Of a stretch of DNA of 64,000 nt, positions 14,411-26,394 are shown piece by piece (within the stretch, counting starts at the first letter, position 1; each line of letters begins with the position of its first letter). Below the pieces are notes generated by a model. It made no database searches. It was not told where the DNA came from and saw nothing but the letters and a program-made list of their open reading frames with translations. Both the position numbers and the translations under genes were made by a program. The stretch is from Apophysomyces variabilis (lineage: Eukaryota > Mucoromycota > Mucoromycetes > Mucorales > Mucoraceae): assembly GCA_002749535.1 (NCBI GenBank), contig MZZL01000379.1:248001-312000 (forward strand), read 5' to 3'.

Positions 14411-15939
14411 ACCCAGCAGTGAAAAATGAAGAGCAAAGAAAAGACGATAAAAATGATCAACAAGAATCCAGATATATACGTCTTCTTTAGGTAGATGAGC
14501 CGCTTTGGTAACGCAAAAGAACAACCACTCTGTCCACAAAAACTTTATTTCTGCCACAGCCCAAGCGTATTTTGAAGACAGTAATACAGCAAAAAAGTGT
14601 ATCATAGAAATAACAGCTTGTCTTACAGTGATTGCAAAGTCCAGAGAGGTTCATACTTTGGCTGCAGCTTTCAAAGAAAATGCGATTCTCTGGAAGGACC
14701 CATCTTGAAACGCTGCAGGTATCATCACCATCCACTTGGCAAGATTTGGATGTGATGTTACCTACAGAATTCTCCGACGTCCGACAATCTGTAACTGGAG
14801 GTCAAATTTGCTTCTCTGACATTACACGAGGAGGCTACTGCATCAATAAAAGGAAATCAAACCATGTATAACCTTCCACAACATACTTGATCGCCGCTTT
14901 CGAACATACTTACCAAGAGATGAAATCGTTGTGTAAGTTCCCTTTTTGAATCAGTTAAATTTGGAACCAAATGTATCGCGTATATACTTCGGAATTGTAA
15001 TGAATTATAAGAGGAAACAGCAAAAGTCTATAGTATTTAGATATAGCAACTTTCCTATAGGACAAACTGCAGATCGGAACAAGGATTTGTTGATCTTAAA
15101 CTTATGGTATGACTTACGTTAACAGAACGCTAAACTGCATGTCGTACGCTTTTCTTGATACCATCTAGTTAGAGCTACAAAGATTTGTGCAAAAATATGG
15201 AATAGTTATTTCCTCGTATCACTTACAATGTTACAGCTTTCACCGTGTTGAGTACAAGATTAGGTGGGACAGGTTGTCATTGACTACTTTTTTAATTCTA
15301 TGTTTTATCCATCCTAGGTTTATATTCATTCTTACAGGCCCTATATTACCCTTGAGATTCACAAGAAAACTGATGCTTTCTCAGTGAAAATATCCTAGTT
15401 TCTATTCAAAGATAACTCCACGGAGGTCATTTGACAATCAAGTCTCGGTCACGTAAGCATTATGCAGAAGGCATCAATATTACAAGCGTATCTCGCCTAT
15501 CAACAATCCAGACCTGATCTACTTCTGGACTTCAAGAAGAGAATCCTACCACTACTTGTACCACTTCCCTATCAAGCTATATCCAATAACATTACTAATC
15601 AACAGAATGTGCAAGAAGTTGTGAATTAAAAACGCCAATTACTGGTGCAGCTACCGATACGGAGCCAATCCATTTGTTTAATCTACTGATTGAAGTCCTG
15701 CAGTTGAGTTTTTAGAATTGATAGATTCGGATAGACGAAACGAGATATTCTTAGCTTATGGCTGAAGAAAATCTTTTTGATGCAGCCCTAGCGCTCACAT
15801 ATTGTCAAGCAATACATGTACGTCTCCGCACACTGTGACTACTGTATCAAATCTCATGAGAGTAAGATTGGATGGATCTGAGCATCCTCTATCAGGCTAT
15901 TTCGGTTCCTCATTCATTCCGTTGTATCCCACTTCCCAC
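14411..15939. other. intergenic region, no firm gene
   Basis: Between the divergent kelch and ADA1 genes. It holds one 55-codon ATG frame at about 15463-15630 (MQKASILQAYLAYQQS...) that reads plausibly but has no family match or splice partner. Otherwise nothing is seen. Confidence 0.4.
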
Positions 15940-17305
15940 ATGACCACCATCGCGACAAATGCAGTGTCCGGATCACCGGCATCTACTGCAGCAACGCCTA
16001 GAAAACCACCATCCGTAGAAAATGGTCAAACTCAACTAAAACCGAACGAAAATGTCCACTTCTCGCACACAGCAGCAAACGGACGTCAAGACGTACTAGC
16101 GCTAAAGCAACAACTTGCTGACGCTCTCGGAGAAAACGGACCATTATACTGGGATGCCCTGAGGGATTTTGTTATGGGAAGACTTAACCGCCAAGAGTTT
16201 GACTTTTATGCCAACCTCTACCTTAGTCGTCAGCACGGTTAGTGAATACAACTAAAGAAAAAGAAAAGCAACCGCAAGAACTTGAACTCTCTCGCTTAGC
16301 CCATTTACACAACGCTTTTATATTAAGCACTATTCATAATGCCCAGTCAGCCACCCCTCCGCCATCAAAGCAGCGCGCAGTCGGCTGGGCAAAGCGGAAA
16401 AGAGGCAAAGACGGGACAATGGAGTTGGATCAGGATCAAGATCCGCGAAAGAAAAAGCTAAAGTTGAATGTCATGTCATTACCCAAGGCAGAGCGCGATC
16501 GTCTAAAGACTTTGACCAAGGTAAGTTGAAAGCCGTTTTCCACCCTGTTGGCTCACAATATTATAGACAAACGACAAAGCAGGATTACGACCTTTTGTCG
16601 ATCATCTCCTTGGTCCGCGTGTTAGCAGAAAGCCAATATTACCTGTTCCCACTGATCAGCTGCATCCGAGTAATTATTCATTCTTGCAAGGTGATTCATA
16701 GTGTGGATATCATCTAACCTTGGTTTATAGATTTTAATTCGGATTATTCGCGTGGCGTGCTGGCACCCTTGTGCAGCGATCTTAAGGAGTTGCCTAGCGT
16801 AGAAACATTGCACTCAAGGATGTCTAGTATCGCGCTTGAACATGGTTTATTTGCTGGAGTAACAGAAGATGCTGTGCATGCCATGCTCTTTGCGATGGAG
16901 GTAATTATTTCTGTAACAGTAACCAATTAAACTTTTTTTTTTGCTATTCAGAGCTATATCAAATCAGCGATATCCAGTACTATCATGAAACGACGTGTGA
17001 ATCGACCAATTGGCCCAAAATTACATCCACCCCGCTCACAGTTATCCCAGCAACGAAGCAACCTATCCTCATCTCTCGACAAACCCATTTCCCTTTCCAA
17101 CTCAGATACCGATACTGACACAAGACGTTCATGCGGATCCCTTCGACTACGAGATCTTGCCTTCTCTTTCCAATTAACGCCTTATGTACTCGTGGAAAAT
17201 CCGCTCAACGGTGAACGATTGACGTCCCTGATGATCGAAAGTGAGAATGAGGAAACGGACGACGAACTAGAGGAATCAAGTTCTGAGGGTGAATTCGAAC
17301 TTTAA
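15940..17305 (+). CDS. HFI1: SAGA complex subunit Ada1/Hfi1 (TADA1)
   Basis: A structural subunit of the SAGA coactivator, joining histone-fold partners in the nucleus. Five exons. The N-terminus is Thr/Ser-rich. The Ada1 signature follows: DVLALKQQLADALGENGPLY, WDALRDFVMGRLNRQEFDFY and NLYLSRQHELELSRLAHLHN (across an intron at about 16238-16278). Next come a basic stretch KKKLKLNVMSLPKAERDRL, then LCSDLKELPSVETLHSRM and ALEHGLFAGVTEDAVHAMLF, the histone-fold-like C-terminal region. The tail carries RLRDLAFSFQLTPYVLVE and ends in an acidic cluster. The start MTTIATNAV is chosen as the last ATG before the conserved region; the frame is open to 15802, so an earlier start is possible. Convergent with MOD5, with 25 bp between stops. 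Confidence 0.86.
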
Positions 17306-17330
17306 TTAAGAATATATATTGTATACGCGT

Positions 17331-19179
17331 TCACTCTATATCTTTTGTCTTGTTTTTGAATGTTCCTCTGCCCAATTCTTCGAGCCGCCGAAACTTGGCT
17401 GATTTTCGGTGTCTACGGCTGGATTTATGTTGTTCCCATTCATTATCCCCGTTGACCACGACCTCGTCACCTTCTGGTGTCCTGCATACCGGACACACAT
17501 GTTTTCTCCAGCTCAAAACTCGAGTTTGGGTACTAGAGACAAATGTCAGTAATGAATGTTGCTATATTAAACTATTTACTCCATAGGGTTCTCCGTTTTA
17601 GATAGCATTTTTGCTGCAGTTTCACCAAGACTAGTAGGATCAGGTAATGGAAGGCCGGCTTGGAATGCTAGATACAAGAGCAATAAGCGAAATGATCAGC
17701 CGGAAGCTTTCAATGATTTTACCTTTTGCAACTTCAATTGCTTTCTGACGAACTTCGGTATCCCATTTGTCCAAATCTGATAATGCGATGTCAGTAGAGG
17801 AGAGCTGCAATGCTTTTTAGGTTACCTCCTGCATCCAGAAGATAGACGACAACGTCATCTTCTGATTTCCATACGGTAGGAAGTAATTTATTTCGGATCC
17901 ATTGAACCTGACGTCTCGCGTATCTTCTTGTGACCATTTTCATTTTCTGCGTGCATTGTTCCTTGATGTCCCCCAGATCCAGCTCCATGGCTTCATTCTT
18001 CCCCTGCATCTCACAGGCCGAGAAGTAGGGATCAAACTCTTTATAACCTAAAGAAAATGCAGGATTGAATGGGATTGTCGTTGCCATTGCTTGAAAACGT
18101 ACCAATGGCTTGCCACACTCCTCTTTGATACTCCTCTTTTTCTTTTCCAGGAGTCTTGACTGCACCTTCCACGACACGCTTCCTTAAATCTTGTATCTCA
18201 TCAAAAAGTCCCGTCTATATCAACCCTGTCAGGATCCCTCTTTTTCCCAGTGCTAAACCCTTTTACCTCGATCATCTTGTCCACACGTTCATCGAGACGC
18301 GGGTTCAATTTGGCAGGATCGGCATATAACCAGAAAATCAAAGATTTGAAACTGAAAATCGCAAATTTCAGCTTCAGTTTGTTGTTATGTTTGTCTGTTT
18401 ATCTTACTGAGGCTGAAGACCACTCTTATTCATTTCTTGCTGCTCTTTGATGATCTCACTCTGTGGACGTCCTTCTTGATAAAATATCTGTATTACACCC
18501 CAGAGCGTAAACGGCGTCAAAATATCCTGTGTGCTATCTGATTCAAGCAAAAATCATTACTTGTAAACTTCGCAATATTTTTCTGCGGTCAGCTGGATGC
18601 CATTTGTTTGCCATGATCGGGTCGACCTGTTTCAGTCGGTCGTATAGTTCACATGTTTGCATTTGCTCCAATTCCGGCAAATATTGTCGATCCGATACTC
18701 GCGTGGATTTGCTTTTAATCAACGTATCACTCCAAATCAGCGATTGTATGTAATAGTTCGTTCCTCCTACAACTACGGGGAGCTGTTGTTCGTCTGCAAT
18801 GGCTTCAATCTGAGATTAGATTAGAATAAGGGAAAGTTAATATTTTGTTTCCTTTCGACAAGGGTTCAGTTTACGTGTTTGGTTGCATCCCGCTTAAACT
18901 CGGTCACTTGATACTCCTCCTCGGGTTCAAGAAAGTCCATAAGGTGGTGTTTGATTCCCTCGCGCTCATGAACTGGCATTTTGTTTGTAATAATATCCAG
19001 ACCTTTATAAACCTAGTATGGATCAAACAACAGCTTTTGCAGTGATAAAATGGTCGGACCTGCATTGCATCAGCGTTGATCACCTGGCCTTGCAAAGCTT
19101 TACAGAGCTCTACAGCCAACTGCGATTTGCCTACACCTGTAGTGCCGACAACAGCAGCTATTTTTCGCATCGTCGTCAT
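17331..19179 (-). CDS. MOD5: tRNA dimethylallyltransferase
   Basis: Adds the isopentenyl group to A37 of tRNAs read by UNN codons, using dimethylallyl diphosphate; eukaryotic forms work in cytosol, nucleus and mitochondria. Seen: the P-loop AAVVGTTGVGKSQLAVELC at the N-terminus; NADAMQVYKGLDIITNKM; GIKHHLMDFLEPEEEYQVT; VVGGTNYYIQSLIW; ADRRKILRSLQV; IGYKEFDPYF; TRRYARRQVQWIRNKLLP; and a C-terminal C2H2 finger with CPVC and EQHKSSRRHRK as in eukaryotic MOD5/TRIT1. Several introns. The start at 19179 (MTTMRKIAAVV) lies just before the core. The reading frame stays open upstream to 19509 with further ATGs, which matters because the yeast enzyme uses alternative starts for mitochondrial import. 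Confidence 0.9.
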
Positions 19180-19599
19180 CGAAGGAAAGTGAAGCAAAGT
19201 TTTGGAATGCCCGTCACGGGAAACAGTTGCCTCCACCTTCTGGTTTTGTGCAAGTGTATTGGTGTGTGCGGGGTTTTTTCCCCGCGATAGAAGTCTATAA
19301 TTCAATAGTTTCCAAGCTTCTGCCGACTTAATGAATGGATCGGGTCGGCGATCGGTATAATATATCATGTGTAAAGAAAACGTACAGAATGTTGGATGCA
19401 GCCGTAGAATCCCCCGATTCCAAGACATGGCCATACATGACTTGTTAGAGCCTGTCAAATATGACAAAACTTTTCGAGCCTTCCTGGCCTCGCGCGTCGT
19501 TCCCTGCATTCTCTAAGTTTGGGCTTTGACAGGCTGTACGTACAGATCTTCTATCGTAGGCTATTCGTTGCCTTTCCGATGCGAGCTTAGTCACTCATA
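19180..19599. other. MOD5 upstream region
   Basis: Presumed MOD5 promoter and 5' leader. The MOD5 frame remains open through most of it (to 19509). No other gene seen. Confidence 0.4.
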
Positions 19600-20110
19600 T
19601 GGAAAATCTGCAAAATTACTTATCTTTCGGTACATAGCTTCCTATTCCGATTTGTTCAGAATAGCTTTGGTAGATGCTGCTTTTGTCCTTTCATAGCCGA
19701 AGAGAATGCTGCATTTCCATAAGCGATGGCTACAGCTTTCTCTTTTTCTTTAGGCCATCGTTAGCTGATAAAGATATCCATCTCGAGTCTATGGCTTGCA
19801 CGTGTTTTCCTTGCTCGCCGGTCCCTGATTCTGCTTCCATAAAGCAGCCATTTTGTGATTGCACTTTGTTGATTCCGCTTTTTAATATACCATTTAAATC
19901 TTTAATTTGATGTATCTGTGGCAAAAATTGATATTAGAACCCTAACAACAAAAAACTGCAAGACCGAATCGCTGTAATTAGCTGCTAAAGATCATATGCC
20001 TCTAAAGAAGGCGCTTTATCAGTTACATCGTTGCCGGCCGGACTTTGCTTAATTATATTTTTTCCGGGAATTCTTTAGGTCATGGCTACCGGAATAACAC
20101 TTGCACAAGC
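19600..20110 (-). pseudogene. decayed coding remnant, possibly Fanzor/TnpB-like
   Basis: The minus-strand frame is mostly open but broken by at least three stops and one frameshift. It reads in turn LPQIHQIKDLNGILKSG, QAIDSRWISLSANDGLKKKR and, after a shift at about 19738, AVAIAYGNAAFSSAMKGQ. The order of a 'GKHVQAIDSRWISLSAN' strand followed by a basic block and a 'VAYGNA-FSS-MKG' strand recalls the RuvC-like half of fungal Fanzor/OrfB proteins. The zinc-ribbon half is not seen and the match is from memory only. It is clearly not functional. It could equally be the relic of another mobile gene. Confidence 0.3.
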
Positions 20111-21059
20111 AAACTTGCAATTCCAGCGCATATGGGCTGGTACCCGCGTGCGTGTCTTATCCGGGACAGCACGGAGTTGTATATAACAAACGAGCGGCAA
20201 TGCTAATCAATTCTAATGAATGCCGGCCAAAGAGCTGAATGGTAGAAGAAAGTTTCCCCGTCAATGAACTGCTTGCTTCAGCTACACAATATTTGTCACT
20301 TACAGGCATCATAACCTGCCTAAGATATTGTTGGCAACTTGAAGGGAATAATGATGGGCTCACTTTAAGACCTGGAGAAAAAGGCTGGGGAAGTCAAAGA
20401 AAGATAATGACCTCCCGCACTCGTATCATTTCCCTATTCCAAATGAGTCATTGACGATTGCATTGACAGTATGTTGATACTTATCGGTTTAAACACGGAA
20501 ATTGTACTAGAGAAGAGTGGAGACATTAATGAATCTCTTATGCTATAGATATAATTCACACTCAACCAGGAACGGAATACGCATAGACGTGATTCCGTCA
20601 ACGATAAACGACGTACATGAAAAATGAGAAAGCCAACAATAGTCGCCTGCTGCAAAACAACCATATCGTTAGTATGGAATCATGAAATAAAGGTATCAAT
20701 GAAGCACTTACAAGCATCATACCTCATTCAGGGTGAACGCACTCTTTTCGGAGACGCTGATGCTCAACGGGACGAGCCGACGAGAGAAATATAGAAAGCC
20801 AAAATAGGAAATCCAAAAAAGGCAAAGGACTTCCTCGAGAGTTTATCGTTAGCAAAACTATGTTCAAAAGCAGATGGAAGTACTTGACTTGAGAAGAAGA
20901 TGAGTAATTAAGAAGAAAAATAATCAAGCTCTATATAAATGACAACATGACCAAGACTTCTGTTTTGCAAGGCCCATCCGATGTTGTCAATGCCAAAAAA
21001 AAAGCGGTATGGCTGGGAGAACAGTAATAGTAACTACAGCATATATGATTGTTTCGTAT
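20111..21059. other. intergenic region, no gene seen
   Basis: No motif, no plausible spliced model. Short frames on both strands overlap each other and look random. Confidence 0.4.
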
Positions 21060-22990
21060 TTAAATTCGCATTACCGTCATCGATTTGCGGAACTCATACT
21101 TGTGTTTGTCCTTCAAAAGCTCTTTCTCAAATTGTAAGGCAGTGTAATAAGTAATAGCTCCTATATGGCAGTATAATTTACTATGAATGCAAAAAACGGT
21201 AAAATACCTCAACAGGATCTGTTGATGGATAATCAAGTCGAACACTTGGAGCCGGGAATGCAAAACATCTTTCTACGTCTGGATGTTGGTACTAAATGTT
21301 TTCCAGCTTCAGTAACGGCAATGAGCAATTGACTTTAAGGTTGTGGTATCGTCATAGAAGAAAGTAATTTTATTAACTCGGCAGACAACAAAGGATGATA
21401 ATAATATTATTAGGTATAGATCTATAAGACGTTTCCGTAATTGCACGATGGCAAGGTATGTCTAAGGTCGCTGATGTCATATTCATGCCTATTGAGGTGG
21501 AAGAAGGGGAATTATCCGGACGCATTTAACGTATATACAAAATAAATAAAAAGGGATCCGTTTTGTTGCGATTCTCTTTATGACCTCCTACTTTATAGAT
21601 GAAATAGCAAAAGTGAGTACAATCGATGGTGTTCCATATTGGTGGGTAACGGAAATTGCATAAGACATCAGATGCTAAATAAAATCGTTGCTGACCGTGT
21701 GCTGGATTTGTATCAAAAGTGGAGGGTAATTGCCAGTATTGCGTTCGCTTGGAACGTACAAAACATGAGAAACACGGCCGTTTGACCATTCCGTAGACCA
21801 AGGTGTGTATTGATTCTTTGCTTCAGCATTAACCATGGTTTCAATCACCGTGTTCATAACCACTTTATCTATAAGTACAAGTTGGACATCGAATCGGTGC
21901 CAGATCTATGGCGATGAGATTAACTTGGCGCATTTTGGAAACTGGGCCGACGTTAACAAATGATATTAATTGTTATGTTATAAGAGTTGGAATTGATCAA
22001 TTTTACATACCTATCACAAAATTGGCAACGCCATACCCAGCTCCCCACCAAGTGAATGCAAGGTGGTTATATAAATTTAAGTTCCAAAGACCTGCACCTT
22101 TGGTTTTCGTAGTTTGCGAGATTATCTTTGGGAAATGCTGTATGATAAATCTGTCTTGCACAGTCTCACACTCAATTTTGGACATGTCGAACAAATCGAG
22201 ATACACTTCCCTGTTTCAGTATTGATAGGGAACTCTTATCCGTAACCTAGATATGTACATCGAGCAAGCGCTTCGGTTCCAATGGAGATATTGTGCACTG
22301 AGGTGTTATGTACAAGAAGGATCACGAACCTTCTCATGCTCTTGGTCTGTATTCTTTTTCTGGTTCGAAAGTTCCAGTATGAATCGCATCCCCCGTCTCT
22401 TTTAAAAGATCTTGCAGCTTTGACATATCTGCTTTTACAGAGTAAACTCGGTTGTAAGAGAAGGATTTTATCATTTCCTGATATGTACTCTAACATTCAT
22501 TCTGAAGCTTTTCATGAATCATTTTGGCAGTTCCTCTTTATCAAGAATCTAAGACGTCGTTAGCTCATGTTTAAGTTTGAATTGCATTACCGATGTGCCT
22601 TGTTTAGCGTTCGGTGAATGAATAGTACACCGAGAACACAAACAGCTCAATAGAAACTAACGGAAAACTAGTTGAACGATAAAGAAGTTGGCAAACAGCG
22701 AACCAACATAAGTAACATCCCATATGGTGACTGGCAGCACCATCAATGCTCCAAACAAATTCTGCGGAACGACAGGTTCCTTCCTTCTTTAACAGCGTCT
22801 TGACAGCATTCACTGGTACCCCGTTACTGGTCTGTGCCCACACAAGTACTGCACCGTAAAGCATTTTCTGTAAATCTGATTTAGAAAATCAGAGCGTACC
22901 GGTTTGCTGTCGTGAGTATGGATCTTCTGCAGTCGGGATGATATCCTCCTCATTTATGCAAGAAGTAGACGGACTTCTTAAGAAGCCTGG
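21060..22990 (-). pseudogene. degenerate copy of a dispersed gene family (copy A)
   Basis: The minus strand carries a long trail of protein-like segments in order, broken by stops and frameshifts: EEDIIPTAEDPYSRQQTG; DLQKMLYGAVLVWAQTSNG with VWSIDGAASHHMG; a shifted DVTYVGSLFANFFIVQLVFR; YNRVYSVKADMSKLQDLLKE; YLDLFDMSKIECETVQDRFI; NLYNHLAFTWWGAGYGVANF; an intron (about 21949-22017); VSKMRQVNLIAIDLAPIRCP; then NQYTPWSTEWSNGRVSHVLY with PPLLIQIQHTVSNDFI, a stop, HLMSYAISVTHQYGTPSIVL; and finally ALQFEKELLKDKHKYEFRKS. The block 'SHVLYVP..(x)n..PPLLIQIQ' has the D/H-x(n)-(E/Q)xQ look of PD-(D/E)XK nuclease folds, but this is a weak inference. The middle part recurs at 38.9-39.1 kb, which shows the family is dispersed. 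The frame breaks make this copy non-functional. Confidence 0.6.
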
Positions 22991-23857
22991 CTATACTTGC
23001 CCATTGCTTATTTGGCTATGTAATGACCAAAGGTCTATGACGTTTGAGTGGAGAAAAAAGACGGAAAGACCCTTTAACATATGGATACCTTTGCCCGTTA
23101 TATAAACAGAACTTTCAACAAATTTCCAGTAAACCTTACTATAAAAACAGCAACTATCTATGATAAACCAATAACAATGTAATACCTGCTTCCAACTTGA
23201 ATAGTCCTCGGAATTTGATTAACAACAAGAGTTCTTTTCTGCAGCCTTAAGGATTTTTATCCATTTTTTGTCTATTATCACTATAGCCTAGAATTTTCTT
23301 TTTCTTCATGAAGCTTGTTTTACAAGCCTAGTCATCAATGTTATCTCTGTTTAATACTATGAGGCATAGGTCTTCAACAGGTAAGACTTATACTATTGCA
23401 AACATTCAAATTGCGAGTGTAGGATACGGATAGCATAGTGAGTTGAGAAACTCCTGAAACAAACTTATGAGACCGCAGTCCGTTAATATGAATGCTGCAT
23501 TGACATCACGGATATTGAACTGGAGAAGGGGCTCCTGACGGACATATTTAGCAAAGTCAGAAGAAGAAGCAGAAGCAGAGGAAGCATTTTTATTTCTCAC
23601 ATGGCAATGAATATATTTATTCTCATTATTCTCTTCGGTTCCCAGGAAACTGATCGATAAGAAGAAAGGTAACGATTCACTGTTCCTCCTTTTTTCGACC
23701 AGCAAAAATATCTAACGTCGAAGGCAGCTGACTAACCTAACTGCCTTTTTTGTGAGTTACAATTTCCCGCTTAACATACTACAATACCCGCTTTGAACTC
23801 TTCTTCCCTTTCCTTCTTTTCCTGCCCTTCTTGCTTCATTCTCTTTTCTCGTTTCCC
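22991..23857. other. intergenic region, no gene seen
   Basis: AT-rich, with a C/T-rich stretch just before the next gene (about 23795-23850), a usual promoter feature in this window. No coding signal. Confidence 0.45.
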
Positions 23858-25954
23858 ATGACAACCCGAAAAACTAAAGGCATCCTAAAGACATTACATA
23901 AAAAGCCGCAATCTGTTACGTCTGATTCCTCGGGTTCTTGGCTATCACGAATCCAGTCCAAACTTTACGCAACAGACGATCTATCTGTATCCACCTTACC
24001 GAGACAAGAACTCAGACGAGTGACATTCCGGGTTAAACAGCTAACGACCGAACACATCCTCTATTCGCCAGATGACACCACAGCCACTGAGGAGAATTCC
24101 CAGCCTAAGGCGCAGCTAAGCCAAGATGAATTGGTCGACTGTAGTCAGGAGTTGCCGAAATATTATGAACGAGCTTGTCGTATGCGTGAAGAACCACCAC
24201 TTGATCCATTCATGGATATATTACGCTCCGGTTGGTGAGTCAGAAGTCCAATAAAAAGTAGTACCGTTATTAAAGGGGATCAAGGACAAAGCTTCTCACC
24301 GTTGACGACCATCGATCTCTCCAATCAAATTATCGACCGGCGTCAAGTGGGCGCCATGGCTGATATCCTGACAATTCACACCAAGTTGGAGCTTTTAAAT
24401 CTGTCTTCGTGCGGACTGGATGACGATGTTGGTATCTGCCTTGTGTACTACTATGTTTGTGTCTGACAAGGGAAAATTAATCGTTCTTTTTTTAGTCCAT
24501 CCGACCGATATTAAACAGTCTATTGATTGGTGAGAGTCTTCCTGAGTTGAATTTGTCCCACAACCCGTTTAAAACCAAAGGATTCAAATATTTGGCCATT
24601 TTCATCAGTGAAGTACGTCGTCTTGGTTAGCTGTGTGCCTTCATAACATTTTCAAAGTCCAGGGCCATCAAATCACTCGATCTGTCACGATGTCTTCCAG
24701 ATAAAAAGGCGTTACAATTTCTTTCTCAAGGCATACTAGTTGCACCTTCGCTCCAACATTTGAGCTTAGACCATTGTTCACTCAAGTCATCGATGATCGA
24801 ATCTCTAGCTGAAGGTGTACGCCAATCCGTCTCCTTGACTTCCCTCTCCCTACGCAATAATTGGATCTCCCATAACGCAGCTCCGTGGATTGCTGCCATG
24901 CTTCTTAATGAAGTATCGATTGAAACATATTGGCAACCGCCAGAATACCAACGAAGAGGCATCCGACAACTTGACCTCACCGGGAATAATCTACAGCATG
25001 CAGCAGTCCCATTGGCCCAAGCACTCTACAGTAACAGCTCACTCGTGCAACTCGTGTTAGATAACTGCCAGATTCGCTCAGAAGGTTGCGCCATCTTGGC
25101 AGAGGCGTTGGTACGTTCCGATATAGCAGGAGTTATTACCCACTGACGAATAGGCATCCGGTAGTGCAACAATCAGTGTTTGCAGAGACTTGATTTATCC
25201 AATAACCCTATCATGAAGGGATCCGATGAAGGCGTATGTGCAGAATAATGCAACCCGCCAAACAAATTGTTTGACCACTAAATAGATCCAAGCTTTAAAA
25301 ACTGCCCTTGCTCAGAACCGAACATTGTTGGATCTCGGTCTGGCTGAAACTGGACTGGATTCTAGCGCTGCCATTGCGTTAGCTGAATCTTTACCTGAGA
25401 ACTGTACATTGACTCGGTTAGATCTTTCAAGAAATCCATCCATCACTATGGCTGGTGTCATGGCGCTGGCAATTTCCATAAAGATGAATAACACCATCAC
25501 GTTTCTCGACATTAATATCCCCGTAAGTTCGCCTGTTCTTTATTTCTGTACGTGTCAGAAACAGAAAGATTAAACCGTTTCACACCAAAAAGCCAAATGA
25601 CATAGAGTTGGCGCAGCTTCAAAACGATATAGTTTCCGTATGCACTGCCAACATGCAGCGCAACTTCAACAAGCAAGCCATAGAAAATGACCTTCCCAAG
25701 ACGACTGCCTCCACTTCATCTGCTTCTTTAACTTCTTCCGCCTCATCTTCATCTTCTCAACCGGATCAGATTCCTTCAGAATTGCAAGCCAAAGATTTCT
25801 CTGACAATGCGAGCGTAACTATGTCCCTTGTAAGTGTTTCTGTCATACAACAGGACCTACCCTCTAACGCCACAAGAAAAGCACTGATATTGGTATGATA
25901 TAGTCTTCCTACCCTCTAGATGAAATCTCTTTGGTCGATGATATCCAGCTTTGA
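23858..25954 (+). CDS. leucine-rich repeat protein, PPP1R37-like
   Basis: Resembles PP1 regulatory subunit 37. The N-terminal 130 residues are basic and hold RRVTF, matching the RVxF docking motif for protein phosphatase 1, followed by ELPKYYERACRMREEPPLDP (PPP1R37 has a similar KAC-type helix). Ribonuclease-inhibitor type LRRs follow across several introns: LTTIDLSNQIIDRRQVGAMA, LELLNLSSCGLDDD, LPELNLSHNPFKTKGF, IKSLDLSRCLPDKKA, LQHLSLDHCSLKSSM, LTSLSLRNNWIS, IRQLDLTGNNLQHAAV, LVQLVLDNCQIRSEG, LLDLGLAETGLDSSAAIALA and LTRLDLSRNPSITMAGVMAL. The LRRs end with NNTITFLDINIPPNDIELAQ and a Ser-rich tail. I end the gene at 25954 by splicing a last small exon (SSYPLDEISLVDDIQL); without that intron the frame stops at 25898. 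The PP1 role is inferred. Confidence 0.75.
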
Positions 25955-26394
25955 ATATTAATATTTGTGTGATCTTTGATGATGGATACCCAGTCCTGCG
26001 TAGCCTTTGTTTACATAATACATTACAACTATGTATGGTCTTTTCCTGTGGTCTGCTTGACAGACCCTGGATTGTGGAACCTATTGCATTTGTCCTTGTC
26101 TATTTTAACTTATTCAACATGCTGTTGTATGTGCACAGAGGCGATAACGGCTGGCAATCGCATATAGCGAATAACCATAACATGGGTTCCTGTGAATGAT
26201 CAATCAACCGGCCTACTACATGTGTTTCTCCACATCATACACCCTTTGACCTTTCCAGATTTCTGGTGGATCAGAGTACCATTAGAAATCTTGAACACAA
26301 AATACGAACAGGTTCACGTCGGAAAGGGAGGGAAAACAAAGTCTCAGAGACGAGACGAGCAAAGATTCTTTCTATTTTCCTTCAGCAGAAAATT
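25955..26394. other. intergenic region
   Basis: Between two plus-strand genes. The frame of the following gene is open upstream to about 26266 but without an ATG. Nothing else seen. Confidence 0.4.

Noticed and set aside
15463..15630. 55-codon ATG frame upstream of ADA1
   Set aside because: Reads plausibly but there is no homologue known to me and no splice link to ADA1; left as a note only.
21915..22160. MITE reading of the 21.9 kb / 39 kb repeat, with TTCACTTGGCG...CGCCAAGTGAA as terminal inverted repeats
   Set aside because: Homology extends past the putative ends, and both copies read as the same protein segments around a shared intron, so a coding repeat explains it better.
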